Assembly: GCF_010548275.1 (NCBI RefSeq)
Contig: NZ_JAAGLT010000005.1
Coordinates: 124,001 to 188,000 of the forward strand
DNA length: 64,000 nucleotides
Direction of reading: 5' to 3'
Source: Streptomyces sp. SID12488
GTDB lineage: Bacteria; Actinomycetota; Actinomycetes; Streptomycetales; Streptomycetaceae
Below the pieces are notes generated by a model. That model was given only the letters and a program-made list of their open reading frames with translations, was not told the origin of the DNA and searched no databases. Shown here one piece after another: positions 40,048 to 49,583 of this stretch. The stretch's first letter is position 1; the number at the start of each line of letters is the position of its first letter. Made by a program: the position numbers and the translations under genes.

Positions 40048-42480
40048 ATGACGCATTTTCCGCCCCCGGCCGAGGAGCTGCGGCTCATCGACGCCGAGCT
40101 GTGGCAACTGGACGCCCGCCGGACCCAGTTGCTGACGCGCCGCGCCTGGCTGGTCGCGGCCCTGCACCAGGCACGGCCGACGCCTGTCGCGCCGCCCCGC
40201 CCCGAGTCGTCCGCGCCGAGCGTCCAGAACGTGCTGCTCCTGCTCGGCGGTGTTCTGCTCACCATCGCGGCGATGGTGTTCACACTGGTCAGCTGGGGTC
40301 ATCTGGGAATCACCGGGCGGGCCCTGGTGCTGGGCGCGGTCACGCTGGCCACGCTCGCCACTCCGGTGGTGCTGCTGAAGCGGGGACTGCGCTCGACGGC
40401 CGAGTCGGTGGCGGGCCTCGGGCTCACGCTGATGGTGCTGGACGCCTACGCGCTCCACGCGGCGGCGCTCGCGGGCACCGACGGCACGGGATACGCGGCG
40501 GTCGCGGCGGCCGTGCTCGCGGTGATGTGGGCCGGGTACGGCCTGCTGCCCGCCACCCGCGGCCTGCGGCTGCCCCTGCCCGCCGCCCTGGCCTCGGCCC
40601 AACTCCCGCTGCTGCTCTGGGCGCTGGCCGGCGACGCGGTGCCCTACGGGGTCACGGTCGCGCTCCTGCTCACGGCTGTGTTCGATACCGCTGTGGCGCT
40701 CCGGGTGACGGCCCGTTCGATACGGGTCGTCGCGGCGATCGGCGCGTACGGCATGGGCGGCTGGGGTGTACTGGCCGCCGGCTGGCTGTCCTGGACGGCC
40801 ACCGGCCCGAGCGCCGTCGCCCGTGCGGCGGCGCTCCTCCTCCTCGCGGCGGCCACAGCGCTGGGCGCCTCCTGGCACGGCAGCCTGTCGGAGGCGCGCA
40901 CCGACGAGCACGGCCCCGGCCGGAAGGGCGCCCTCGGCCTCGCAGTGACCGCAGGGCTGCTCGTCGTCGCGGCCCTCGGCGGTGCGGTGCGCCCGGCGCT
41001 GCCGGAGGCGTGGACCGTTCCGGTCCATCTGGCGTGCGGGATCGCCCTGTTGGCGACGCTCCGGGCCGGGCGACTGCCTGCGGCGGTGCGGCACGGCTTT
41101 GTGTGGGCCTCGGGCACCGTGCAGGCGCTGGCCGTGCTGTGGGCGCTGCCCGTGGTCGGTCTGGCGCTGCTCGGGCCGGTCGGCTGGGTGGATCGCGCCT
41201 GGACCGGCGCCCCGTCGGACGCCCGTGCCGGGGTGTCGCTCGGCACCCCCTGGCCGCAACACACGGAGACGGCTCCCGTCGTCCTGGCGGCCGTCGCGGC
41301 CGTGCTCCTCCTGACCGTCCGGGCGGGCGTCCGGCAGCCTCAGGCGCTGTGCGGCGCGCCGGCCCTGCTGTGGGCGACGGCGGTCGCGCTTCCGGCGGTA
41401 CTCGAACTCCCCTATGCGGCAGCTCTGCTCACCCACGGCGTCATGACAGCCGGGGCGCTCGCGGCGACGGTGTACGTCCGCCGAGGCGCGCACGTCCCGC
41501 CAGCGGCAACGCCGGTCCGTCCGTTCACTCCGCCTCGGCTCACCGCCCTCGTCCTCGCCCTGGTCGGCTCCCTCAGCCTCGCCTTCCTCTCCCTCGCCTC
41601 GCAGTCGGCGACCCTCGCCGTGCTGTCCACCCTGACCGCGCTGTTCACGGCGGCCTCGTGGCACCCGCGTCTGGCCCCTGTCACAGCGCCGGCCGCACTC
41701 GGGTACGCCGCCGCACTCGCCTGCGCGACCGGCGCCGCCCTGGACTGGCAGCTCTCGCACACCGCGCTGCTCGTGCTCGCCGTCCCCGCGACCGCGGCCC
41801 TGTCGGCCGCACGCCGGGGCAACGCCCGGGCGGTCGTGCCGGTCGAGATCACGGGCGCGGTCGGCGGGCTGCTCGCGGTCGGGCTCGCGCTCACCGACCC
41901 ACCGCTGCTGGCCCTGGTGCTGGCCCTGTGCGCGGTGATCGCAGGGGGCACGGCGATCCGCCCGGACCGCCGCCCCGTGGGCTACGCGGCCGCCGCCCTG
42001 TTCGTGCTGGCCACCTGGGTACGCCTGGCGGCCTGGGACGTCGAGACGCCCGAGGTGTACACGCTTCCGGTCACCGTCCTGGCGCTGCTGCTCGGTGCCC
42101 TGCGCCGGCGTCGCGACCCGCAGGCGTCGTCCTGGACGGCGTACGGTCCCGGCCTGGCCGCCACCCTCGTGCCGAGCCTGGTCGCGGCCTGGGGCGACAC
42201 GCACTGGACCCGCCCCCTGCTGCTGGGCCTGGCGGCGTTGCTGGTCACCCTGCTGGGCGCCCGGCACCGCCTCCAGGCTCTCCTCGTGCTCGGCGGTTCG
42301 GTGCTGGTCCTGGACACGCTGCACGAACTCGCGCCCTACCTCGTCCAGGTCACCGATGCTCTCCCCCGCTGGATCCCTCCCGCCCTCGCCGGACTGCTGC
42401 TGCTCGTACTCGGAGCGACGTACGAGCGGCGGATCCGCGATGTCCGGCGGGTGCGGGAGGTCCTGGGAAGGATGAACTAG
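40048..42480 (+). CDS. polytopic membrane protein, SCO7613-type
   Basis: An 810-residue protein that is almost wholly membrane: more than twenty hydrophobic helices separated by short loops. The soluble N-terminus LRLIDAELWQLDARRTQLLTRR matches my recollection of the actinobacterial SCO7613 C-terminal domain family. Function unknown. The ATG at 40048 is preferred because family similarity begins there, but neither it nor the in-frame ATG at 40012 has a good ribosome binding site. Its stop is only 7 bases from the end of the convergent lyase gene. Confidence 0.82.
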   Translation: MTHFPPPAEELRLIDAELWQLDARRTQLLTRRAWLVAALHQARPTPVAPPRPESSAPSVQNVLLLLGGVLLTIAAMVFTLVSWGHLGITGRALVLGAVTLATLATPVVLLKRGLRSTAESVAGLGLTLMVLDAYALHAAALAGTDGTGYAAVAAAVLAVMWAGYGLLPATRGLRLPLPAALASAQLPLLLWALAGDAVPYGVTVALLLTAVFDTAVALRVTARSIRVVAAIGAYGMGGWGVLAAGWLSWTATGPSAVARAAALLLLAAATALGASWHGSLSEARTDEHGPGRKGALGLAVTAGLLVVAALGGAVRPALPEAWTVPVHLACGIALLATLRAGRLPAAVRHGFVWASGTVQALAVLWALPVVGLALLGPVGWVDRAWTGAPSDARAGVSLGTPWPQHTETAPVVLAAVAAVLLLTVRAGVRQPQALCGAPALLWATAVALPAVLELPYAAALLTHGVMTAGALAATVYVRRGAHVPPAATPVRPFTPPRLTALVLALVGSLSLAFLSLASQSATLAVLSTLTALFTAASWHPRLAPVTAPAALGYAAALACATGAALDWQLSHTALLVLAVPATAALSAARRGNARAVVPVEITGAVGGLLAVGLALTDPPLLALVLALCAVIAGGTAIRPDRRPVGYAAAALFVLATWVRLAAWDVETPEVYTLPVTVLALLLGALRRRRDPQASSWTAYGPGLAATLVPSLVAAWGDTHWTRPLLLGLAALLVTLLGARHRLQALLVLGGSVLVLDTLHELAPYLVQVTDALPRWIPPALAGLLLLVLGATYERRIRDVRRVREVLGRMN

Positions 42481-42487
42481 CCGTCCG

Positions 42488-45220
42488 CTACGGCATCTTG
42501 TGGCCCAGCAGGGCGAGGTTCTCGATGGCGGCGAGACCGTAGAGGGCGGTGTCGTTGGTGTACACCCAGTTGGCCTCGCTGCCCGGGACCAGCGCGACCG
42601 GGCCGCTCACCGGCTCGGTCTTCCAGGGGGCCGACTCCTTGTAGCCGTCGGAGTTGTAGAACTTGTCCCACGCGCGCGTGACAAGCTTCGCGTCACCGGT
42701 CTGTACGGCCGCGTACGCGTCGAGCCGCGAGTGACCCTGGAAGAGGAGCAGCGTGCCGAAGTTGGAGCCGTAGCGGGCCGCCTGCTCGGCCTTGGTGGCG
42801 TTGAAGTAGCGGCAGTAGTCGAGGTACGCCTCCTTGAACTTCGGCATCTCGACCAGGTCGATCAGTTCCGCGCACAGCTCGTTGAGCCCGAAGACCGCGG
42901 AGAGGTGCGAGACGCCGACGACGGGCGCCGCGGCGACGGCGAACTTCCCGGTGTCGAGGTCGTACAGGCCGCTGCCCTGCACGAAGCCGTTGGGCTGGGC
43001 GGCGATGGTCTCCATGGTGGACAGGACCCGCGCCTTGGCCTTCTCCCACTTGGGGCCCTTGCGCTCCCACTCGGTCAGCCAGGCCGACACGAGCCCGCTC
43101 CAGTCGGTGCCGAAGCCGATCGACAGGGCGTGCCGGTCGGGTGTGTACGGCTCGGTGCGGATCTTGCGCAACGGGTCGAGGGCGAGGAACGTCTCGTCGC
43201 TGTCGACGTTGGCGTGCATGAGGTCGCCGACGCGTTCGTCACCGGTGAGGAAGTAGTAGTAGCGGCGGTAGGTGGTGTTCGCGATGCGCTGCTGCTTGGC
43301 GCTGTCGGCGTAGTGCTGCACGCCGTGCCGGGTGCCGAGGCCTGCCCACTGCCCGAGGTGGTAGACGTCCACCTCCCCGGTGTGCCGGGTCATCGCCTCG
43401 GCGAAGCGGAAGATGTCGGCGCGGCCGGAGCGCAGGTACGCGAACCAGAGCCAGAGGTCGGGCGACAGTTCGGAGTTGTCCCACGCGTAGCCGCCGACGT
43501 CGTACCGCCACTGGTGCCTGACGGGGTCGTACGAGTGCATGATGTCGCCGTAGTCCCAGAAGCCGTACCAACGGCGCATCTCCACCTGGTCCTTGTAGTA
43601 GGTGAAGAGGAAGTCGAGGTGGTCCTCGATCTTGGCCTTGGCTGGCGTGGAACGGTCGGGCTCGGAGTAGAGGCCGGGGCCGAAGACCTGGGCCTTGATG
43701 AGCTGCCTGGGCGGGGCGGCGAGCTGCGGCAGCACCCGTACGGCTTCGACCTGTTCGGCGAGTTTCTCGGCGGTCGGGGTCGACTCGTTGGCCCAGAAGA
43801 GGAGTTCGGAGGTGCGGGCGATGCCGTAGGGGGTGCCGAAGCCGGGTTCGTAGTCCTCGTAGGTGATGTTGAGGCCTTCGAGCTGTTCGGCGTACGTGTC
43901 CTGGCCCATGCCGTCGTGGTAGAAGCGCAGGTCCATGGGCTGGGCCTCGGGCGACCAGAGCCAGAGGGTGACCTCGGCCTCGTCGGTCTGGGCGTCGCGG
44001 ATGTCGAGCTGGGCGGGGTGCTTCTCCCAGAAGTCCCTCAGCCCGAAGGAGAATCCGCCGCTCGCCCCGCCGACGTAGCCGAATCCGGAGGCGCGCTTGC
44101 CGCCGCCGGCGCCGATCCAGCCGTGTCCCTTCTTCGTGCGCTTGCGGAGGGTGAAGCCGTCGGCGGAGAGCTGGGAGAGGGTGTAGTCGCCCCACTCGGG
44201 GATGTACTGGAGGCGGGTGGTGACGCGCTGGTCCCAGGTCGAGGGGTCGGCCAGCTTCTCCCCCGCGAACTGGGCGGCCTGGACGGTCGCTCCGGGGTCG
44301 CGCCGCTGCCCGGTGATGCCCTTGACGGCCTCGCGCAGCAGTCCGGTGCCGTCGCCGCCGATCCGGATGTGCCGGTCATAGGAGGCGTCCCGCATCGGCA
44401 CGGTGAAACGGACCCCGATGCCGCGGATGAAGTCCCCGCTGGCCTTGCCGGGTTCCTGGGTGCCGTCGAACGTGATGGTGTGGACCATGCGGAAGGAGTC
44501 GGCGCCGGCGTAGAAGTAGAGGCGGACCGAGAACGGGAGCCAACTGCGGCTGCCCTTGCGGTGCTTGCCGTCGATGCGGACAACTGCCCTTACGGGACCG
44601 TCCTGTTCGACCTCGACCTTGCCGATGGCGCTCTCGAAGCGCTCGAACTTGGTGGCGCCCTGGTCCTCGTCCTCGATCTCGGGCTGGCGGATGAGGACGA
44701 GCCGCCCGTTCTTCGCGATCTCGGTGGAGCCGCGTTTCACCGACTTCACCAGCGTGGAGCCGGACTTGCCAATGCGCGCGGTGATGACTCCGGTCGATAT
44801 GTCGATGGTTCCGCCGCTCTTGTCGACGGTGACCTTCGCGGCGGGGGCCGCAGGCGCCCCGGCGGCGAGCGTCAGCTTGCCGGAGCCCGAACTCACTGCG
44901 TGCGCGGTCCACTTGAGGGAGCCGTCGGGCCAGTAGGCGAGCGGCCAGGACTGCACGGGTACGGCCGTGCCGGTGGCGTCCGTGAGCGCGAAGGTCTGGC
45001 TCGCGTCGTAGGTGCCCTTGGGCCAGGGCACGCCGACCGTGGAGCCGGGTGCGGCGCCGAGGCCGCCGTCCTCCAGCCAGTCCAGGGTCACGGGATCGGC
45101 GTCGGCCTCGGCGGCTGCGGGCGCGGCCTGCGCGGTCGAACCGAGGGCCCAGCTGAACTGGGCGGCGGCTCCGGCGACTGCGGCGGCCTTGAGGAGTGAC
45201 CTGCGGGGGATGGGAGACAT
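42488..45220 (-). CDS. Tat-exported exo-rhamnogalacturonan lyase-like protein (YetA/PcRGLX family)
   Basis: A 910-residue secreted enzyme. The N-terminus has a twin-arginine signal (PRRSLLKAAAVAGAAAQ, cut near AQAAPA). The mature protein resembles the PcRGLX/YetA family of exo-rhamnogalacturonan lyases that remove disaccharides from pectin backbones. A beta-rich N-terminal half (DWLEDGGLGAAPGSTVGVPWPKG) is followed by an alpha-rich half with RRWYGFWDYGDIMHSYD, GGYAWDNSE and FQGHSRLDAYA. It is last in the sugar-uptake operon, after a 132-base gap with a tandem repeat. Substrate is inferred from family and neighbours. Confidence 0.85.
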   Translation of the reverse strand: MSPIPRRSLLKAAAVAGAAAQFSWALGSTAQAAPAAAEADADPVTLDWLEDGGLGAAPGSTVGVPWPKGTYDASQTFALTDATGTAVPVQSWPLAYWPDGSLKWTAHAVSSGSGKLTLAAGAPAAPAAKVTVDKSGGTIDISTGVITARIGKSGSTLVKSVKRGSTEIAKNGRLVLIRQPEIEDEDQGATKFERFESAIGKVEVEQDGPVRAVVRIDGKHRKGSRSWLPFSVRLYFYAGADSFRMVHTITFDGTQEPGKASGDFIRGIGVRFTVPMRDASYDRHIRIGGDGTGLLREAVKGITGQRRDPGATVQAAQFAGEKLADPSTWDQRVTTRLQYIPEWGDYTLSQLSADGFTLRKRTKKGHGWIGAGGGKRASGFGYVGGASGGFSFGLRDFWEKHPAQLDIRDAQTDEAEVTLWLWSPEAQPMDLRFYHDGMGQDTYAEQLEGLNITYEDYEPGFGTPYGIARTSELLFWANESTPTAEKLAEQVEAVRVLPQLAAPPRQLIKAQVFGPGLYSEPDRSTPAKAKIEDHLDFLFTYYKDQVEMRRWYGFWDYGDIMHSYDPVRHQWRYDVGGYAWDNSELSPDLWLWFAYLRSGRADIFRFAEAMTRHTGEVDVYHLGQWAGLGTRHGVQHYADSAKQQRIANTTYRRYYYFLTGDERVGDLMHANVDSDETFLALDPLRKIRTEPYTPDRHALSIGFGTDWSGLVSAWLTEWERKGPKWEKAKARVLSTMETIAAQPNGFVQGSGLYDLDTGKFAVAAAPVVGVSHLSAVFGLNELCAELIDLVEMPKFKEAYLDYCRYFNATKAEQAARYGSNFGTLLLFQGHSRLDAYAAVQTGDAKLVTRAWDKFYNSDGYKESAPWKTEPVSGPVALVPGSEANWVYTNDTALYGLAAIENLALLGHKMP

Positions 45221-45260
45221 GGGAGACCAGCCTTTCCTTTCCGTGCGGATGCAGGGGTGA

Positions 45261-45299
45261 TGGTCAGGGGTAGTGGTCAGAGGTGGCGGTCAGGGGCAT
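45261..45299. repeat. 13-bp tandem repeat in the leader of the lyase gene
   Basis: Three 13-base units (45261-45273, 45274-45286, 45287-45299) share a GGTCAG(G/A)GG core. They fill the middle of the 132-base gap between the DUF624 gene and the lyase gene. No hairpin terminator was found there. Confidence 0.65.
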
Positions 45300-45352
45300 G
45301 ACAGAGAGGGGTGCGACGCCCGGGCGCCGACCTTGCGCGAGGGCGCCGCCCG

Positions 45353-45961
45353 TCAGCGGCGCCGGTACCGCTCCTCCACGGCGACGGCCGCCGCCTCGAC
45401 GGCCCCGAGGACGGGAACCGCCAGCGGCGGAAGAAACCCTGCGGACAGCACCACCACGGCCAGCCCGCAGACGACCAGCAAGGACCCGGCGGGATCGCGC
45501 AGCGTTCGGCGCCCGGCGTCCGCGAGCAGCGCCCGCCAGGGGGCGCCCGGCGTCCAGACGGCCGCCGCCCGCAGCAGGGCCACGGCGAGCCCGATCAGCG
45601 CGAAGATGCCGACGGCCCCGACGAACCGCCCGCCGGGAATCCCGGCCCGTGCGGCCAGGACGTCCACCCAGACCGCGGCGGCCAGCGCCCAGCCGACGAG
45701 CCCGACGGCCCACCCGCCGCGCACGGCCGCCCGGAAGTCCGCGATGAACTCCCGCAGGCCACCGCTCACGTGGGTGGTACGACGCCGCAGATGCCGTGCG
45801 CCGGCGGCGAAGGCCGCGGGGTAGGTGACGACCCCGAGGCAGGCCACGGCGATCCACACCCCGGTGAGCAGGCACTCGGCGAAGAGCGCGAATCGCTCGC
45901 CGAACACGGACTCCTTGCGCGCATTGCGCGGGGGGCGTGCCTTCACGCGTGTCTGGGCCAT
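45353..45961 (-). CDS. DUF624 (YesL) family membrane protein
   Basis: A 202-residue protein with about five hydrophobic helices and the DUF624 start pattern (FALFAECLLTGVWIAVACLGVVTYPAAFAA). YesL-type proteins accompany rhamnogalacturonan uptake transporters in Bacillus and other pectin users. Their role is unclear but they may help the permease. It begins 10 bases after the stop of the second permease and is followed by the lyase gene, so it belongs to the same operon. Confidence 0.88.
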   Translation of the reverse strand: MAQTRVKARPPRNARKESVFGERFALFAECLLTGVWIAVACLGVVTYPAAFAAGARHLRRRTTHVSGGLREFIADFRAAVRGGWAVGLVGWALAAAVWVDVLAARAGIPGGRFVGAVGIFALIGLAVALLRAAAVWTPGAPWRALLADAGRRTLRDPAGSLLVVCGLAVVVLSAGFLPPLAVPVLGAVEAAAVAVEERYRRR

Positions 45962-45971
45962 GGTGGCCGCC

Positions 45972-46847
45972 TCAGCCCTTCAGTCCGGAGGTCGCCATAC
46001 CGTCGATGAGGTAGCGCTGGAAGGCCATGAAGAAGGCGACGACCGGCACCAGCGCCACCAGCGACATGGCGATCATGCTGCCGTAGTTGGAGATGCCCTC
46101 CTGGTCGCGGAACATCATCAGACCGAGCGAAACGGTGTACTTGGAAGGGGTGTTGAGGTAGATCAACGGCCCCATGAAGTCGTTCCACGCGTTGATGAAG
46201 GTGAAGATCGCGCTGGTGATGATGGCAGGCCGGCTGAGCGGCAGCACGATGGACCAGTAGGTCCGCAGGTGCCCGCACCCGTCGAGCTTGGCGGCCTCGT
46301 CCAGCTCGCGCGGCAGCCCACGCATGAACTGGACCATCAGGAAGACGAAGAACGCCTCCGTGGCGAGGAACTTGCCCGCGACGAGCGGCACGAGCGTGTC
46401 GATGTAGCCGAGGTTGCGGAACAGCACGTACTGCGGGATGAGCAGCACGTGGTACGGCAGCAGCAGGGTGCCGATCATCAGCGTGAACAGCAGGTTCCGC
46501 CCGGCGAACCGGATCTTGGCGAAGGCGTACGCGGTCAGCGAGCTGGAGATCACCACACCGACCACGGCCAGGCCCGCGTACATCAGCGAGTTGCTGAAGA
46601 AGCTGCCGATGGAGATGCCGGAGATGCCGTCGGCGAGCCCGGAGAAGTTCGCCCAGACCGGCTTGGTGGGCAGCAGGTCGAGGCTGGCGATGATGTCCTT
46701 GCTCGGCTTGAACGAGGCGCCGAGCACCCAGATCACCGGGTAGAGGACGACCGCGAGCACGAGCAGCGCGCCCACGTGCCAGACGAGGGAGCCGATGCGC
46801 CGCCGCTCGGTGGCGGAGCTCGCAACAGGGCTGGTGGCACTGGTCAC
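45972..46847 (-). CDS. carbohydrate ABC transporter permease (MalG-like)
   Basis: A 291-residue inner-membrane permease with six helices. The EAA loop that contacts the ATPase is ELDEAAKLDGCGHLRTYWSIVLPLSRP. It begins at the GTG at 46845-46847, which overlaps the stop of the first permease. Together with that protein it forms the membrane channel for the sugar bound by the upstream solute-binding protein. No ATPase gene is present in the cluster. Confidence 0.93.
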   Translation of the reverse strand: MTSATSPVASSATERRRIGSLVWHVGALLVLAVVLYPVIWVLGASFKPSKDIIASLDLLPTKPVWANFSGLADGISGISIGSFFSNSLMYAGLAVVGVVISSSLTAYAFAKIRFAGRNLLFTLMIGTLLLPYHVLLIPQYVLFRNLGYIDTLVPLVAGKFLATEAFFVFLMVQFMRGLPRELDEAAKLDGCGHLRTYWSIVLPLSRPAIITSAIFTFINAWNDFMGPLIYLNTPSKYTVSLGLMMFRDQEGISNYGSMIAMSLVALVPVVAFFMAFQRYLIDGMATSGLKG

Positions 46848-47800
46848 TTGGCGGCCTCCTCGTAGTGCACCCACTTCTTCTGCGACCAGAACAGGACCGC
46901 CGTCACGAGCGCCACCGCGATCACCAGCGTCCAGGCCATCGCGGAGGCGAAGCCCATCTGGGCCTCCTTGAAGCCCTTCTGGTAGAGGTAGCAGGTGTAG
47001 ACGAGGGTGGCGTCGGCGGGCCCGCACCGGGTGTCGGAGACGACATAGGCGGAGCCGAACACCTGGAACGCGTGGATGGACTCCAGCAGCACATTGAAGA
47101 ACAGCACCGGGGAGATCATCGGCAGCGTGATGTTCCAGAACCGCCGGAAGGGACCGGCTCCGTCCATCTCGGCGGCCTCGTACAGCTCCTGCGGCACCTG
47201 CTTGAGCCCGGCGAGGAAGATGACCATCGGCGCGCCGAACTGCCAGATGCTCAGCGCCACCAGGGCGTACAGGACATAGTCCGGGTTGCCGATCCAGCCG
47301 CCGACGTCGAGCCCGAAGACCTTCTGCGTACGGTCCACGACGGCGTCGTCGGAGAACAGCGCCCGCCAGACGAAGCCCACGGACACGCTGGCGCCGATGA
47401 GCGACGGCAGGTAGAACGCCGCCCGGTACAGGGCCTGTCCGCGCCGGCTCTGCGCGAGCAGCAGTGCCACGCCGAGCGCGAGGAGCAGCTTCAGCGGTGT
47501 GGCCACGACGACGTACTTCAGCGTGACCTCGACCGACTTCTGCCAGCGCGGGTCCTGGAACATCGTCGTGAAGTTGTCCAGCCCCACCCACTGGGGCGGC
47601 GTGAACAGGTTGTAGCTGGTGAACGCGTAGTAGAGCGACGCGATCATCGGCCCCGCCGTGAGCAGCAGGAACCCCGCGATCCACGGCGACATGAAGAGAT
47701 AGCCGGCGAGGTTCTCGCGGCGCCGCCCGCGCCGCCCGGCGACAGGAGCGGCGGACCGCTTCTGCACCGGGCGCGCGGGCGCTTCTTTGACGAGCGTCAT
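46844..47800 (-). CDS. carbohydrate ABC transporter permease (MalF-like)
   Basis: A 318-residue permease with six helices after a basic N-terminus. The EAA loop is ELYEAAEMDGAGPFRRFWNITLPMISP. The cytoplasmic start MTLVKEAPARPVQKRS is followed by the first helix LFMSPWIAGFLLLTAGPMIASLYYA. The ATG at 47798-47800 has GAGGGG upstream and starts 14 bases after the solute-binding gene stop. Confidence 0.94.
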   Translation of the reverse strand: MTLVKEAPARPVQKRSAAPVAGRRGRRRENLAGYLFMSPWIAGFLLLTAGPMIASLYYAFTSYNLFTPPQWVGLDNFTTMFQDPRWQKSVEVTLKYVVVATPLKLLLALGVALLLAQSRRGQALYRAAFYLPSLIGASVSVGFVWRALFSDDAVVDRTQKVFGLDVGGWIGNPDYVLYALVALSIWQFGAPMVIFLAGLKQVPQELYEAAEMDGAGPFRRFWNITLPMISPVLFFNVLLESIHAFQVFGSAYVVSDTRCGPADATLVYTCYLYQKGFKEAQMGFASAMAWTLVIAVALVTAVLFWSQKKWVHYEEAAK

Positions 47801-47814
47801 GGTCGTACGTCCCC

Positions 47815-49101
47815 TCAGCCCGCGAACGCGGCCTTGGCCTCGCTGAACAGCGCCTTCGCACCGTCGGCCGGCTTGGTCTTGCCCTGGGCGATCTCGGCGC
47901 CGATACGCAGGAAGGCGGCCTCGACGACGTCCGCGCCGGACGGGTGCGGGGTGATCTTCCCGAGCACGCCGGCCTTGGCGACCTCGTCCTCGTAGGCCGC
48001 GACGCCCTTGTTGTTGGGATCGGTCGGCTTGAACGCGTCGAACTGCTCGGTGGTGGCGAGGATGCCGCGGTCGTAGCCCATGATCTTGCCGACCTCGGGG
48101 TCGTGGACCATGAAGCTGATGAACTGGGCGACCTCCTTGGGGTGCTTGGTCCCCGAGAAGGCACTCATCATCAGCGAACCGAGGTACTGGCCGGTGTCCT
48201 TGCCGTCCGTGGTGGGGATCGGCGCGAGCCCGTAGTCGGACTCCCCCTCGCCCTCGTAACGGATGGAGAAGTTGTCCCAGGTGAACTCGGACGCGGCGAG
48301 CCCCGCCGACAGACCGGACTTGGGCGCGACCTGCTCGATCTTCTTGGGGTCGGCGACCAGGCCTGACTTCACGCGCTTGTAGCCGTCCGTCCACCACTGC
48401 GTGAGATCGTCCTCGGTGAACCCGAGATCGCTGTCGGTGAAGAAGGCCTTGCCGTTCTGGCGCAGGTACAGGTCGTACAGGTACATGATGCCGAAGTAGC
48501 CGGTGTCACCGGCGATCTTCAGCTTGTCCTGGATCTTCTGCAGCGCGGCGAAGTACTCGTCCCAGGTCCAGCCGAACTTCGCCTCGACGCCCGCCTTCTC
48601 GAAGGCCTTGAGGTCGATGACGAGCGCCATGGTGTTGGCGCCGACGGGAATGCCGAGCTGCTTGCCGTCGACCTGACCGTTCGCCAGAACACCGTTGCGG
48701 AAGTTCTCCAGGTCCAGATTCCCGGCGTCCGCCTGCGTCTTGAGATCCAGCAGAACGCCGCGCTTGTCGTACTTGCGCAAAAAGCCGACAGCATTCTGGA
48801 AAACGTCCGGCGGATTACCACCGGAGGCCTGCGTCTGGAACTTCTCCCAGAACGCCGCGTAGTCGGTGAATTCCGGCTTGATCTTGATCTTCGGGTACTT
48901 CTTCTCGAAGAGCGCGATCGACTTCTTGATGGCGATGGTGCGCGGTTCGCCACCCCACCACGCATAACGGAGCGTCACATTCCCGTCTCCGGCACCACTG
49001 TCGCCACCACATCCGGTCGTCGTCGCCAGCCCCAGCACGGCCGCCGACGCTCCGGCCGCCTTGAGGATGGTTCGCCTCTCAACATTTCCGTTCTTAGGCA
49101 C
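47815..49101 (-). CDS. sugar ABC transporter substrate-binding lipoprotein
   Basis: A 428-residue extracellular solute-binding protein. It has a Tat-like ERRTILKAAG N-terminus and a lipobox ending in TTTGCGG (Cys near residue 31), so it is probably lipid-anchored outside the membrane. The mature part (LRYAWWGGEPRTIAIKKSIALFEKKYP, then GVPVGANTMAL-like segments and MYLYDLYLRQNG) fits family 1 sugar-binding proteins. The GTG at 49099-49101 is preceded by GGGGAGGGCCCACT. It is the first gene of the operon that ends with the rhamnogalacturonan-lyase-like enzyme. Confidence 0.93.
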   Translation of the reverse strand: MPKNGNVERRTILKAAGASAAVLGLATTTGCGGDSGAGDGNVTLRYAWWGGEPRTIAIKKSIALFEKKYPKIKIKPEFTDYAAFWEKFQTQASGGNPPDVFQNAVGFLRKYDKRGVLLDLKTQADAGNLDLENFRNGVLANGQVDGKQLGIPVGANTMALVIDLKAFEKAGVEAKFGWTWDEYFAALQKIQDKLKIAGDTGYFGIMYLYDLYLRQNGKAFFTDSDLGFTEDDLTQWWTDGYKRVKSGLVADPKKIEQVAPKSGLSAGLAASEFTWDNFSIRYEGEGESDYGLAPIPTTDGKDTGQYLGSLMMSAFSGTKHPKEVAQFISFMVHDPEVGKIMGYDRGILATTEQFDAFKPTDPNNKGVAAYEDEVAKAGVLGKITPHPSGADVVEAAFLRIGAEIAQGKTKPADGAKALFSEAKAAFAG

Positions 49102-49148
49102 AGTGGGCCCTCCCCGCGACGTCGTTGGCGCCCGCGTGAATCGTTTCA

Positions 49149-49196
49149 AGTAAGCGCTTGCTGGCACAAGCTACGGAGGGCCTCGGAATGCGTCAA
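49149..49196 (-). promoter_or_regulatory. promoter with LacI-type operator for the sugar/pectin operon
   Basis: On the minus strand TTGACG (49191-49196), exactly 17 bases, TAGCTT (49168-49173), close to the vegetative consensus. The expected start point falls in AGTAAGCGCTTGCT (49149-49162), a near-perfect dyad around AAGCGCTT, the typical core of LacI-family operators. The solute-binding gene starts 48 bases further on. A repressor bound here would block initiation. No LacI-type gene is in the window. Confidence 0.72.
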
Positions 49197-49583
49197 TGAT
49201 TCGGACAGGATTTTTCTGTGAGCGGGCTGGGCGCGGGCAGCGCGCGGGTCGACCCGGGCCTCCGGAAAGGAGGTTGACGTTGCAGGTGAGGCGCCCGGGG
49301 TCGACCGGCCGAACATCGGCGGGCGCCCGGTGTTTATTTGGGACGAGGCCGAAATGCGCCTGCCGGGTGGGAAGTTGACGCCGGGCAGGGCGGACGCTCG
49401 AACAGGACGATGTCGGTATCGACGACAACGGGAGGGCATTTGCCGGAGGGCTCACGGCGGTCCCGCCGGGTCGCACGACGCGGCCACGAGGAGGGCCGCG
49501 AGGGTGTACGGGGTGGAGTTGTCGGGCCGGGCCGTACTAGCGCGACCGGTCTGCGCGGAACAGGCGATGCCGAACGAAAAATA
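49197..49583. other. intergenic region, no gene seen
   Basis: About 390 bases between the operon promoter and the tRNA terminator. Open frames here lack ribosome binding sites and family features. I see no further repeat or promoter worth reporting. Confidence 0.4.

Noticed and set aside
42500-45199. Plus-strand open frame of about 900 codons opposite the lyase gene
   Set aside because: Antisense shadow; the minus-strand protein has a Tat signal and family features, the plus-strand one has none.
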